A stretch of DNA of 64,000 nucleotides. Source: CBDBIK01 sp965206145 (GTDB taxonomy: Bacteria; Pseudomonadota; Alphaproteobacteria; TMED109). The stretch covers positions 248,001 through 312,000 of the forward strand of contig CBDBIK010000005.1 of NCBI GenBank assembly GCA_965206145.1. The letters are read 5' to 3'. Below, piece after piece: positions 8,837-16,746 of this stretch. Position numbers and translations under genes: made by a program. The notes beneath the pieces are model-generated. The model saw only the letters and a program-made list of their open reading frames with translations, ran no database searches and was not told the origin of the DNA. The first letter of the stretch is position 1, and every line of letters begins with the position of its first letter.

Positions 8837-10078
8837 ATGGAGCCTATGCTAGATTCACCTGCCATGGTTCAGAACTTTCGCAAAGTCCTGCTCGTTGTAA
8901 CCGGTGGAATCGCCGCGTACAAGAGCCTGGATCTCATCCGCCTGCTCCAGGAGCGCGGAATCGAAATAACCACAGTCCTGACACGCGCAGGTGCCGAAAT
9001 GGTCACCCCACTTGCGCTTGCTTCGCTTACCGGGAACAAGGTCTACCAGGAACTCTTCTCCCTCACCGACGAAAGCGAAATGGGGCACATCCGTCTCGCC
9101 CGTGATGCCGATGTGGTCATCGTGGCACCTGCGAGTGCCGACTTCATTGCGCGTATGGCGAGCGGGCTGGCCGACAACCTTGCGACGACGCTCCTCCTCG
9201 TGACCGAGACTCCCGTCCTCATCGCTCCGGCCATGAACACCAGCATGTGGAATCATCCCGCGACTATTCGCAACCTCGAACGTCTCCGTGCCGATGGCGT
9301 TCACACTGTCGGTCCTGGCACGGGCATGCTCGCCTGCGGCGAGAAAGGTCCGGGGCGAATGGCCGAGCCTGCCGAAATCACCGAGGCCTTGGGCCAGTTG
9401 TTCGCATCCCAAGGAACGCTCGAAGACATCCGTGCCCTGGTCACCAGCGGCCCCACCATCGAACCGATCGATCCCGTTCGCTTCCTCGGCAACCGTTCTT
9501 CGGGAAAACAGGGGCATGCGATCGCATCAGCCCTTGCCGCAAGAGGTGCGAATGTAACCCTTGTCGCCGGCCCTTCCTCGGAGCCGATCCCTGCGGTCGC
9601 CCGCACTGTGCAAGTGGAAACCAGTGCGGAAATGCTTGCCGCCTGCGAAGAGGCCCTCCCAGTGGACGTGGCGGTCTTCGCCGCCGCAGTCTCGGACTGG
9701 CGGCCAACGCAGGTTCGCAGCCAGAAGATCAAGCGCGGCGAAGGTGTGCCCACCCGGCTCGACCTAGCCGAAAGCCCCGACATCCTCGCTCACATTGCAG
9801 ACGCAAGAAACAACCGCCCGAGGCTCGTCGTCGGCTTCGCAGCCGAAACCGAAAAGGTGATCGAAAACGCACGCGCGAAGCGCACGGCAAAGAAATGTGA
9901 CTGGATCGTTGCGAACGACGTCTCGACCGAGAGCGGTGCCTTCGGCGGAGATTCGAACGCCGTTCATCTTATTACCGATGAGGGCGACGAGACCTGGCCC
10001 AGGGCCTCCAAAGCTGACGTGGCCGGCCGCCTCGCCGATCGCATTGCCGAGAAACTCGAGCGGGACCTCGCGGCATGA
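8837..10078 (+). CDS. coaBC: Bifunctional phosphopantothenoylcysteine decarboxylase / phosphopantothenate-cysteine ligase
   Basis: Makes 4'-phosphopantetheine for coenzyme A: CoaB joins cysteine to phosphopantothenate and CoaC decarboxylates it. The 413-residue product has the FMN-binding N-terminal half (VVTGGIAAYKSLDLIRLL, GHIRLARDADVVIVAPA with the catalytic His, PAMNTSMW). The C-terminal CoaB half carries VTSGPTIEPIDPVRFLGNRS, AAVSDWRP and VVGFAAETE. ATG 8837 has GGGGAG eight bases upstream. ATG 8864 gives the more usual MVQNFRKVLLVVTGG start but lacks a good ribosome site, so the true start is open. It overlaps dut by ATGA and is first in a plus-strand operon. Confidence 0.95.
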   Translation: MEPMLDSPAMVQNFRKVLLVVTGGIAAYKSLDLIRLLQERGIEITTVLTRAGAEMVTPLALASLTGNKVYQELFSLTDESEMGHIRLARDADVVIVAPASADFIARMASGLADNLATTLLLVTETPVLIAPAMNTSMWNHPATIRNLERLRADGVHTVGPGTGMLACGEKGPGRMAEPAEITEALGQLFASQGTLEDIRALVTSGPTIEPIDPVRFLGNRSSGKQGHAIASALAARGANVTLVAGPSSEPIPAVARTVQVETSAEMLAACEEALPVDVAVFAAAVSDWRPTQVRSQKIKRGEGVPTRLDLAESPDILAHIADARNNRPRLVVGFAAETEKVIENARAKRTAKKCDWIVANDVSTESGAFGGDSNAVHLITDEGDETWPRASKADVAGRLADRIAEKLERDLAA

Positions 10079-10554
10079 CAGAGAACGGGACGGACCTGAT
10101 CGTCCGGTTCGTTCGTCTCAAACACGCTCCCAACACGGCACTCCGCAAAATGACCGAAGGAAGTGCCGGCATCGACCTTTGCGCCGCCGTCGACAAGGAC
10201 GTTGATCTTCCTTCCGGAAAACACCTCCTCGTCCCTACCGGGTACATATTCGAGATCCCGTCCGGATTTGAGGCACAGGTGCGGCCACGCTCAGGTCTTG
10301 CCGCACAGCATGGAGTTTCTGTCCTGAACGCCCCGGGCACTGTGGATTCCGACTACCGGGGCGAGGTGAAGGTGCTCCTGATCAACCACGGCGAGGAATC
10401 TTTTTCCATCAAACGCGGCGACCGGATCGCCCAGCTCGTGGTACAGCAAGTTCCCGTTATGCGCTTCGAGGAGGGAACGGAGCTGTCCGAAACGAAGCGC
10501 GGGGAAGGCGGATTTGGGTCAACAGGAACCGGAGCGGAGCAAGACGCGGCGTGA
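10075..10554 (+). CDS. dut: Deoxyuridine 5'-triphosphate nucleotidohydrolase (dUTPase)
   Basis: Hydrolyses dUTP to dUMP, keeping uracil out of DNA and feeding thymidylate synthesis. The 159-residue product has the five trimeric dUTPase motifs: GSAGIDL, VRPRSGLA, the catalytic Asp region GTVDSDYRGEV, GDRIAQLVVQ and the C-terminal GEGGFGSTG arm. It overlaps coaBC (ATGA) and the next gene (GTGA). The coaBC-dut pairing is standard in proteobacteria. Confidence 0.96.
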   Translation: MTENGTDLIVRFVRLKHAPNTALRKMTEGSAGIDLCAAVDKDVDLPSGKHLLVPTGYIFEIPSGFEAQVRPRSGLAAQHGVSVLNAPGTVDSDYRGEVKVLLINHGEESFSIKRGDRIAQLVVQQVPVMRFEEGTELSETKRGEGGFGSTGTGAEQDAA

Positions 10555-11351
10555 ACACCTCTGAGTTGCTCGAGGACGATATCCAGCGCTACGCCCGCCA
10601 CATCGTGTTGCCCGAAGTCGGCGGGACCGGACAGCGCAAACTTCTCAACGCTAAGGTGCTCGTGGTCGGAGCGGGCGGGCTCGGTTCCCCTCTGATCCTC
10701 TACTTGGCTGCTGCCGGCGTCGGCACCATCGGCATCATCGACGACGATCGCGTCGATCTGTCCAATCTGCAACGCCAAATCGCCCACGGTACCGACGATG
10801 TCGGACGTCCCAAGGTGGAAAGTGCTGCCGATGCGGCGCGGCAAATCAACCCGGGAGTCGAGATCCGGACATACGCAGAGCGTTTCAGCCCCGACAACGC
10901 AGCCGAGTTAGTCGGTGTCTACGACATCGTTGCCGACGGAAGCGACAACTTTGCGACCCGCTTTCTCGTGAACGACGCCTGCACCCTTGGCGAACGTCCT
11001 CTCGTCTCGGCGGCATTGCTCCGGTTTGAAGCGCAGGTTTCAACCTGGAAAGGCTTCCGCCCTGACCTTCCCTGCTATCGATGTCTCTTCCCCTCCCCAC
11101 CACCAGAAGGAACGGTTCCTACCTGCGCAACCGCAGGCGTTTTTGGGGCGCTCGCTGGTGTCGCCGGGTCATTCCAGGCAGTGGAAGTCATCAAGGAGAT
11201 CCTCGAGATCGGCAACGGGCTCTCCGGATGGTTGATGATCCTCGATACGCTCGGCGGTGAATCCCGCAAGGTGCGAGTCCGCCCCGATCCCGAATGCCCT
11301 TTGTGCGGAAAAACTCCATCCATCCAGGATCTTCAGGCTCATGCCGACTGA
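10551..11351 (+). CDS. moeB: MoeB/ThiF-type adenylyltransferase (E1-like)
   Basis: Activates the C-terminal glycine of a sulfur-carrier protein (MoaD or ThiS type) by adenylation for molybdopterin or thiazole synthesis. The 266-residue product has the Rossmann ATP site VLVVGAGGLGSPLILYLAAAG, DLSNLQRQ, and SDNFATRFLVND. The candidate catalytic cysteine lies in VPTCATAGVFG. Zinc cysteine pairs are CYRC and CPLC. The GTG start overlaps the dut stop. No rhodanese domain is fused at the C terminus. MoeB and ThiF roles cannot be told apart from sequence alone, so the symbol is provisional. Confidence 0.85.
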   Translation: MNTSELLEDDIQRYARHIVLPEVGGTGQRKLLNAKVLVVGAGGLGSPLILYLAAAGVGTIGIIDDDRVDLSNLQRQIAHGTDDVGRPKVESAADAARQINPGVEIRTYAERFSPDNAAELVGVYDIVADGSDNFATRFLVNDACTLGERPLVSAALLRFEAQVSTWKGFRPDLPCYRCLFPSPPPEGTVPTCATAGVFGALAGVAGSFQAVEVIKEILEIGNGLSGWLMILDTLGGESRKVRVRPDPECPLCGKTPSIQDLQAHAD

Positions 11352-11754
11352 ACATCCGGCCCTTGCGCTGATTGTGCACGCAGGCTCCTACGAACGGGTC
11401 CGCTTCGCGCTTGCGACGGCAGCAGCAGCAGCAGCAGCGTCGCGCCCAACGACGCTCTTTTTCACGATGGATGCCTGCTACGCGCTCACCCCAGAGCGGG
11501 GATGGCAGCATCTCGCATCGACGCAAGGAGCGGAAGAAGAGGATCGAACCCTGCAGGCAAAAGGAATTGCAGGAATGGAGGATCTGCTCTCTGCGTGCGT
11601 GGAACTCGGCGTTCGGATCATCGCCTGCGAAATGGGACTTCGTGCTCACGACCTCGAGCGTGATGCCCTCCGGGAAGATCTTTCCGTCGAGGAAGGCGGG
11701 ATTGTCAGTCTCCTTTCGGAAGATTCCGGCAAGGGCCAGATCCTCTTCATCTAG
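11341..11754 (+). CDS. DsrE/DsrF-like small sulfur-relay family protein
   Basis: 137 residues with the DsrE fold pattern: an N-terminal ALALIVHAGSYERVRFALA strand-helix, TTLFFTMDACYAL, and near the C terminus GVRIIACEMGL with a cysteine at the position often active in this family. The ATG at 11341 lies within the end of the preceding moeB-like gene (overlap of 11 bases), so translation is coupled. Proteins of this fold carry or handle sulfur, which suits its place behind an E1-like sulfur-carrier enzyme, but the substrate is unknown. A run of GCA triplets encodes a string of alanines near residue 30. Confidence 0.75.
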   Translation: MPTEHPALALIVHAGSYERVRFALATAAAAAAASRPTTLFFTMDACYALTPERGWQHLASTQGAEEEDRTLQAKGIAGMEDLLSACVELGVRIIACEMGLRAHDLERDALREDLSVEEGGIVSLLSEDSGKGQILFI

Positions 11755-11763
11755 AAGAAGCCA

Positions 11764-12255
11764 ATGGCAAACCCGCTTCTCCGAAAAATCACGAGAACTT
11801 CTGCTCTCGTCATCGGGATGCTACTCGCATCCCTTGCAATGGCGGCCCCTGCGAAATCGCAGGAAACGACGGCGCGTTGGACAAGCCTCGGGGCGGATCG
11901 GGTGAACCTCCGGGTCGGGCCCGGCATTCGCTATCCCATCGACTGGGTCTTCACCGCCAAGGCGCTGCCCGTCCGAATCCTTCGCTCCCACGACAATTGG
12001 CGCGAAGTGGAAACCAGCGACGGCACCAAGGGATGGATCCACCGGAGCCTGCTATCGGACAAACGCACGGTGCTCGTACAAAAGGAGATGCTTCTCCTCC
12101 AGAGCACGGAAGCCGACGCAGACCCCCGAGCCCGGGTGATGCCTGGAGCAGTTCTACGTCTGGGGGAATGCGAACCAGAGTGGTGCAAGGTCAGGGCGGG
12201 CCACATCCAGGGATACCTTCCCGTCGCTGCACTCTGGGGTGTGAACGGAAGTTAG
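11764..12255 (+). CDS. Secreted protein with two bacterial SH3 domains
   Basis: 163 residues with a signal peptide (basic MANPLLRKITR, hydrophobic core, cleavage near AAPAKSQ). The first SH3b domain is about residues 38-98 (DRVNLRVGPGIRYPIDW ... GWIHRSLL). A second, shorter one is about 103-158 (LQSTEADADPRARVMPGA ... GYLPVAALWG). Such domains usually bind cell-wall or envelope ligands. It follows the dsrE-like gene by nine bases and may be read from the same operon. Its 3' end overlaps the convergent DUF3501 gene by 4 bases. Confidence 0.85.
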   Translation: MANPLLRKITRTSALVIGMLLASLAMAAPAKSQETTARWTSLGADRVNLRVGPGIRYPIDWVFTAKALPVRILRSHDNWREVETSDGTKGWIHRSLLSDKRTVLVQKEMLLLQSTEADADPRARVMPGAVLRLGECEPEWCKVRAGHIQGYLPVAALWGVNGS

Positions 12256-12842
12256 ACGAAGTCCTTGCTGAGGGCGGCGCGGACTTCATCGGGCATCACA
12301 GCCATGTGCTTGTACTCGGGGTGCCCTACCGCCAGGACAACCCGTTCCCTGGGCCTGCGGAACGCCTCGACGGCGGCGTCGTCGAAAGCAAAATGAAGAA
12401 AGTGCACCGAGGATGCCTTGCCGTCGGCAGTCGTGCGATCGAGGTCCTGTTCAGCCGTCGCCGTGATCGAGGCGCCGCCGACCTCAATGAAGACAGTTTC
12501 CTCGATTCCTCCGAGGTGCGCCAACATCTTCTGGCGGCGCACCGCGTCGTTAATTTCGATCATGAACGTGGCAACGAGCTCTCGCCCGTTAGGTACCAGC
12601 GGACTGTAAGCTTCGAGTTCCTCGTGGATCTGCTCGGGCCCTCCCCCCTCCGCACGAAGCATTTCGTGGATCTGGTAGAGCATCGTGTCCCGGTTCTCGA
12701 AATAGGCGCTCGCCACAGGGCCCACGTCCATCCGACGGTTCCGCTTGAGCGCGATAATCCGGGCGCGTTCGGCGGCGCGTACCTTGGTGTAGTCCTCGGG
12801 CGAGAGGATGTCCTTGGGCGATATCGCCGTCCCTCCGCTCAT
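12252..12842 (-). CDS. DUF3501 family protein
   Basis: 196 residues, recognised from its N terminus (ISPKDILSPEDYTKVRAAER, RRMDVGPVASAYFENRDTML) and the HEMLRAEGG segment typical of DUF3501. No signal peptide or membrane segment is seen. It overlaps the upstream Fe-S oxidoreductase gene by ATGA. With that gene and rubrerythrin it forms a trio found together in many alphaproteobacteria. The molecular role is unknown; a part in rubrerythrin-linked peroxide reduction is an inference from context. Confidence 0.85.
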   Translation of the reverse strand: MSGGTAISPKDILSPEDYTKVRAAERARIIALKRNRRMDVGPVASAYFENRDTMLYQIHEMLRAEGGGPEQIHEELEAYSPLVPNGRELVATFMIEINDAVRRQKMLAHLGGIEETVFIEVGGASITATAEQDLDRTTADGKASSVHFLHFAFDDAAVEAFRRPRERVVLAVGHPEYKHMAVMPDEVRAALSKDFV

Positions 12843-14236
12843 CGCGCATCTCCCATTTCGTAGGAAGCCGCTAGCAGCTCAATCGGGTGACGGCTTCGAG
12901 GAGCATCACTGTTACCCTCGTCCTTCATCAGCTGACTGAGGTGAATACCGGCGAGCGGACAAGCGGAAGAGAGGTAGAGATTATCGGCCTTGGCTGCCTC
13001 GCGAACAACGGGTCGACCGACCTTGCGGGCAATCTCGAACCAGGGCTTCTTCACGCCCCACGTACCTCCGTGGCCCGAGCAACGCTCGACCACCTTGACC
13101 TCGATGTCGGGAATCTCTCGCAGCATTTGCGCCGATTTTGGCCCGATGTTCTGCGCCCGGCTGTGGCAGGCGAGGTGAAGCGTCACCCCACCGTCTAAGG
13201 CCGCAAGGCCGGGTGCCAAGCCCTCGTCTTCCGCAATGCCGACGACATACTCGTCGATGTCTTGAGTGTTTTCAGCGAGCAAGCGGATATCCTCGTTGTC
13301 AGGCTCGAGGGCCCGCCATTCACTTTTCAACATAAGCGCACAACTGGGCGTGAGAGCGATCACGGTTCTTCCCGATTCGATGTGCGGGCGAAATACAGCC
13401 GCGATGCGGCGTGCGTTCTCGCGTACCCGGTCAACGTCCCCGTGCTCCATCTGTGGCATGCCACAGCAGCCAGGATGGAGAGTCTCGACGTCAATCCCGT
13501 TGCGAGCAAGGACGGCAAGCGCTGCCTTGCCAACCGAAGGCGTATTGTAGTTGACAAAGCAGGTGAGGTAGAGGACCGCCTTCCGACCTGCGGCGAGTGC
13601 TGGTAGGTCCGCCAGTGGGACGGCCTCCATGAGGTAGGGGACCGCCTCCCGACCTGCGGCGGGTGCCGAGCCGTCGGGCTCAGGACGTGTACGAGTGCGG
13701 CGGATCATAGGCCGGGCGACATAGGCGGGAAGTTCCGCTTTTCGGGCAATTCCTGCAATTACCTCGAGAATCGCACGGACCAGGCCAATCTTCATGACCA
13801 CGTTCATAATTCCGGCGACGAGAGAAGCGAGTTTGCCGTTTCGCTCCGTTTCGGCGAGTTGACGGTCGATCCAAGAGACACGACCTGCCCGGAAATCGAT
13901 CGCACGGGCACGAAGCATCAGGCGGGGGATATCGATCGCGAACTCGTGCGGAGGGACATACGGACAACTCACCATGAAGCACATGTCGCAAAGCGTGCAT
14001 GCACCCACGACGTCACCAAACCCGGCACTGTCGACGGAATCGAGTTCCAGTGTTTCCGATTCGTCGATCAGGTCAAAAAGGCGAGGGAAACTGTCGCAGA
14101 GATTGAAGCAACGCCGACAACCGTGACAGACGTCGAACTGACGGCGCATTTCCTCGTCAAGTTGCTCTTCGTTCCAGTATGCCTCATCGCCAAGACGCAC
14201 AGGCGGCCGTTCCGGCTGACGAAGGCCTCCTTCCAT
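12839..14236 (-). CDS. Two-cluster Fe-S oxidoreductase, heterodisulfide reductase D-like
   Basis: 465 residues. Two 4Fe-4S ferredoxin motifs lie near the N terminus: CHGCRRCFNLCDSFP (about 37-51) and CTLCDMCFMVSCP (about 81-93). Two cysteine-rich CCG-type segments follow: HPGCCGMPQ and VERCSGHGGTWGVKK. This layout is that of GlpC/HdrD-like electron carriers. The gene lies between rubrerythrin and DUF3501 on the same strand, so it may pass electrons to rubrerythrin (inference). A 66-bp in-frame duplication (13565-13666) enlarges the linker between the ferredoxin and CCG parts. Confidence 0.85.
   Translation of the reverse strand: MEGGLRQPERPPVRLGDEAYWNEEQLDEEMRRQFDVCHGCRRCFNLCDSFPRLFDLIDESETLELDSVDSAGFGDVVGACTLCDMCFMVSCPYVPPHEFAIDIPRLMLRARAIDFRAGRVSWIDRQLAETERNGKLASLVAGIMNVVMKIGLVRAILEVIAGIARKAELPAYVARPMIRRTRTRPEPDGSAPAAGREAVPYLMEAVPLADLPALAAGRKAVLYLTCFVNYNTPSVGKAALAVLARNGIDVETLHPGCCGMPQMEHGDVDRVRENARRIAAVFRPHIESGRTVIALTPSCALMLKSEWRALEPDNEDIRLLAENTQDIDEYVVGIAEDEGLAPGLAALDGGVTLHLACHSRAQNIGPKSAQMLREIPDIEVKVVERCSGHGGTWGVKKPWFEIARKVGRPVVREAAKADNLYLSSACPLAGIHLSQLMKDEGNSDAPRSRHPIELLAASYEMGDAR
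13565..13666 (-). repeat. 66-bp in-frame tandem duplication inside the Fe-S oxidoreductase gene
   Basis: Two nearly identical 36-base blocks (13565-13600 and 13631-13666, about 3 mismatches) are 66 bases apart. They encode the related stretches PALAAGRKAVLYL and PAAGREAVPYL, so the protein gained about 22 residues without a frameshift. Confidence 0.8.
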
Positions 14237-14290
14237 TTTTCCTCCTCGTTTGAGCCTGCGAGACGGGACATCGGTCCCACAGAAAACTCT

Positions 14291-14710
14291 TCAGCCGTCG
14301 AGGACGTCGAGAGCCTTCTGGAAACGCCCCGCATGGCTGCGCTCGGCCTTGGCGAGAGTCTCGAACCAGTCGGCGATCTCCTCGAATCCCTCCTCGCGCG
14401 CGGTGCGCGCCATGCCCGGGTACATGTCGGTGTACTCATGGGTTTCGCCTGCGATGGCGGACTTGAGATTGGAAGCCGTATCGCCGATGGGCTTTCCGGT
14501 CGCTGGGTCACCTACCTCAATGAGGAACTCGAGATGCCCGAAAGCGTGGCCCGTCTCACCTTCAGCGGTCGAGCGAAAGACAGACGCTACATCGTTGTAG
14601 CCCTCTACATCGGCTTTCGACGCAAAGAACAGGTAACGTCGGTTGGCCTGCGATTCGCCTGCAAAGGCTTCCTGCAGATTGGTCATTGTCTTGGTATTGG
14701 TAAGAGACAT
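14291..14710 (-). CDS. Rubrerythrin lacking the rubredoxin domain
   Basis: Di-iron peroxidase of the ferritin-like superfamily, reducing hydrogen peroxide. The 139-residue product has the di-iron ligand segments AFAGESQANRRYLFFA, STAEGETGHAFGHLEF, IAGETHEYTDMYP and AKAERSHAGRF. The C-terminal rubredoxin-like domain with CxxC pairs is missing, so it needs an external electron donor, plausibly the neighbouring Fe-S protein. ATG 14710 is preceded by GGAGG. A longer in-frame extension to 14821 lacks family similarity and was rejected. Confidence 0.93.
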   Translation of the reverse strand: MSLTNTKTMTNLQEAFAGESQANRRYLFFASKADVEGYNDVASVFRSTAEGETGHAFGHLEFLIEVGDPATGKPIGDTASNLKSAIAGETHEYTDMYPGMARTAREEGFEEIADWFETLAKAERSHAGRFQKALDVLDG

Positions 14711-15169
14711 GTCGTACCTCCAGGTTATTGAAATAGCGGACGGAATTGGACCCTTCCGTGTGCCCCGTATCATAGTGCGAGACTGAGACGTAGACGATGC
14801 AACAGAGCTTCCTCTACGCACCTATCTTTTCAACGCATCCACTTCCTCTTACTTGAGTATATGGGAACTCTCCGGTGCCGATCCAACATTGGTGATGAGA
14901 TTCGCCGAGCGGGTTTCCGGGGAGTGGCAACAAAGCCACCGAGAATAAGGAACTACAAACTTGACGCGCAAACGGACAGATCGCCTGGCGCCCGTTCGCC
15001 CTCCGACGGCAGGAATAAACCGGGCAACACTCGACGACCTCAAAACGAAACTTGATGGATGTCGATATGAGTTGCAGATACCGTTGCCGATATCAAGGTG
15101 TGGGTTAGAAACGTGGTGGCATCGCTTGCGAAAGCGACGGAGCCATGCCATGTAGGAGGGTCGCCGCTG
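14711..15169. other. Rubrerythrin-tRNA intergenic region, no gene seen
   Basis: 459 bases that hold the rubrerythrin leader and the upstream region of tRNA-Glu. The open frames here (up to about 100 codons) show no domain, no convincing ribosome site and a composition unlike neighbouring genes. No clear regulator operator was recognised. Confidence 0.4.
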
Positions 15170-15244
15170 GTCCCCTTCGTCTAGCGGTTAGGACGCCGCC
15201 CTCTCAAGGCGGAAACACGGGTTCGAGTCCCGTAGGGGGCACCA
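15170..15244 (+). tRNA. tRNA-Glu, anticodon CTC, encoded CCA
   Basis: Full cloverleaf by eye. The acceptor strand GTCCCCT pairs with AGGGGGC with one G-U. The D arm contains TAGCGGTTAGGA. The anticodon stem CCGCC/GGCGG encloses the loop CTCTCAA with anticodon CTC. The T arm is ACGGG-TTCGAGT-CCCGT. Discriminator A is followed by an encoded CCA (15242-15244). It reads GAG codons. A UUC-anticodon glutamate tRNA for GAA must exist elsewhere in the genome. Confidence 0.95.
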
Positions 15245-15322
15245 TGTTTTGTGGCTGTTCTTCGCCAAAAATACCCTGTTATGAACCATCAGGTGATGGC
15301 TGAAAATAAACGGAGAAGTCAT

Positions 15323-15604
15323 ATGGTAAAGCGCAATGCACTTTTGATCATTGGGGGGATTGCCCTCTGCTTGTCTCAACAAACTGAGGGAAATGCACAC
15401 CCGGGAGGTCTTAACGCTCAAGGCTGTCATGCGGGAAGTAAACCATACCATTGCCACAGAGCAGCCTCTTCAATGACCAAGACACGAGATGGTCGTAATC
15501 GCCTGAAGTGTAGTGAAGGAAGCCTTTCTCAAGAATGCACTAGATCTCAGAAAAGTCGCTCAAAATGCGAGTCCGTGAGGGGCACCCCCCGGTGCACTCA
15601 GTAG
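15323..15604 (+). CDS. Small secreted His/Cys-rich (YHYH-type) protein
   Basis: 93 residues with a signal peptide (MVKRNALLIIGGIALCL, cleavage near EGNA-H). The mature part starts with HPGGLNAQGCHAGSKPYHCHR, a His/Cys arrangement like that of short YHYH-type secreted proteins and suggestive of metal binding. The C-terminal third is basic with further cysteines (LKCSEGS, QECTRS, SKCES, PRCTQ). ATG 15323 has GGAGAA six bases upstream, so this start is preferred over upstream in-frame codons. The 3' end overlaps the convergent amiC stop by 7 bases. Function unknown. Confidence 0.7.
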   Translation: MVKRNALLIIGGIALCLSQQTEGNAHPGGLNAQGCHAGSKPYHCHRAASSMTKTRDGRNRLKCSEGSLSQECTRSQKSRSKCESVRGTPRCTQ

Positions 15605-16746
15605 CCGCGGGCAACTCTGCTCTTAAAATGTCTGTCGAGATGGTCGGCGACTGCCGTCATCAGCCGCTTCCGATAGTTCGCACTGGAGAGAGCCTTCGCA
15701 TCCTCTCGGTTAGAAACAAAGCCCATCTCGATCAGCACCGAAGGGATATCAAATCCTTTAAGGACGGCAAAACCGGCCTGCCGGTGCGGACGCGGAAGAA
15801 GACGAACCTTCTTGCCTTCGAGATGACCAACAAGGGATTCCGCGAACTGGGCTGACTGATTCTGGGTGCCGGTCCGGGTGAGATCGATGAGAACGCCTAA
15901 CACCTCCTCATCGTACGCTTTGGGATTGATACCGGCGATGATGTCGGACTTGTTTGCGTGCTCAGCAAGCCGTGCCGCCAGGTTGTCAGACGCCTTCTCT
16001 GACAGCGAATAGACGGAAAGCCCGCGGGCCGATGCCCTACCCGCCGAATCGGCATGCAGAGACACGAACAAATCTCCGCCCGCTCTCTGGCCGATCCTAA
16101 CTCGCTCCCGGAGCGGGATGTAGACATCCCGGTCACGGGTCAGCACCACCCGGTATCCACGCTCCTGAAGGATGTCACGTAGCTGCCGGGCCGCTGCGAG
16201 GTTGAGATCTTTTTCTCGAACCTTTCCACCTGCGCCGAGCGCGCCGGGGTCCTTGCCTCCGTGCCCCGGATCAACAATCACTGTGTACTTCCCCTGAGAG
16301 GTAACGGAATTGACCGGAAACTGTTCGCCCTCCGGCCTTACGTCGACAACGAGCCTGTCCGGCCGGCCGGCCCTAGCCTCAAGGAAGAACTTTCGGACGA
16401 TACTGAGCTGGCCCTTGGCATCGAAAACGATTCGCGCGAGGTCCGAGGAAGGTGCGCCCGTGCGGATCTGCCGCACGATGCCTCCGCCAAGGCCGGCGAG
16501 ATCGGTGCGAATCCATCCGCCCTTGACGTCGACCACCAGTCGGGCGGGACCGGAAAGCACGAAAGCACGATAGGAAGCTGGGCCGGAGAGTTCGATGACG
16601 ACCCGCGTGTCACCCTGGGCTTCGCCAACGCGCACACCGACCACGGCCGCAGCCTGGGCAGGCCGAGCCAGATCCATCGTTAGGCAAAGCGCGAAGAGCA
16701 ACAGGGTCGCAATGGCACCTGTGCAAACGCGACGAGGGATGATCAA
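15598..16746 (-). CDS. amiC: N-acetylmuramoyl-L-alanine amidase (AmiC-type)
   Basis: Periplasmic zinc amidase that cuts the lactyl-amide bond of peptidoglycan for daughter-cell separation. It has 382 residues: signal peptide (about 1-33), an AMIN localisation domain (about 35-130, VGVRVGEAQGDTRVVIELSG) and an amidase_3 domain from about 152. The zinc and catalytic residues are visible in VDPGHGGKDPGA, VREKDLNLA, VSLHADSA and SVLIEMGFVSN. The start is a TTG at 16746 with GAGG upstream; no ATG fits the signal peptide. In relatives mrcA and prfB often follow; here a small secreted protein and a tRNA do. Confidence 0.93.
   Translation of the reverse strand: MIIPRRVCTGAIATLLLFALCLTMDLARPAQAAAVVGVRVGEAQGDTRVVIELSGPASYRAFVLSGPARLVVDVKGGWIRTDLAGLGGGIVRQIRTGAPSSDLARIVFDAKGQLSIVRKFFLEARAGRPDRLVVDVRPEGEQFPVNSVTSQGKYTVIVDPGHGGKDPGALGAGGKVREKDLNLAAARQLRDILQERGYRVVLTRDRDVYIPLRERVRIGQRAGGDLFVSLHADSAGRASARGLSVYSLSEKASDNLAARLAEHANKSDIIAGINPKAYDEEVLGVLIDLTRTGTQNQSAQFAESLVGHLEGKKVRLLPRPHRQAGFAVLKGFDIPSVLIEMGFVSNREDAKALSSANYRKRLMTAVADHLDRHFKSRVARGY

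Noticed and set aside
14849..15151. 100-codon minus-strand frame before tRNA-Glu
   Set aside because: No domain, weak start context and atypical residue composition.
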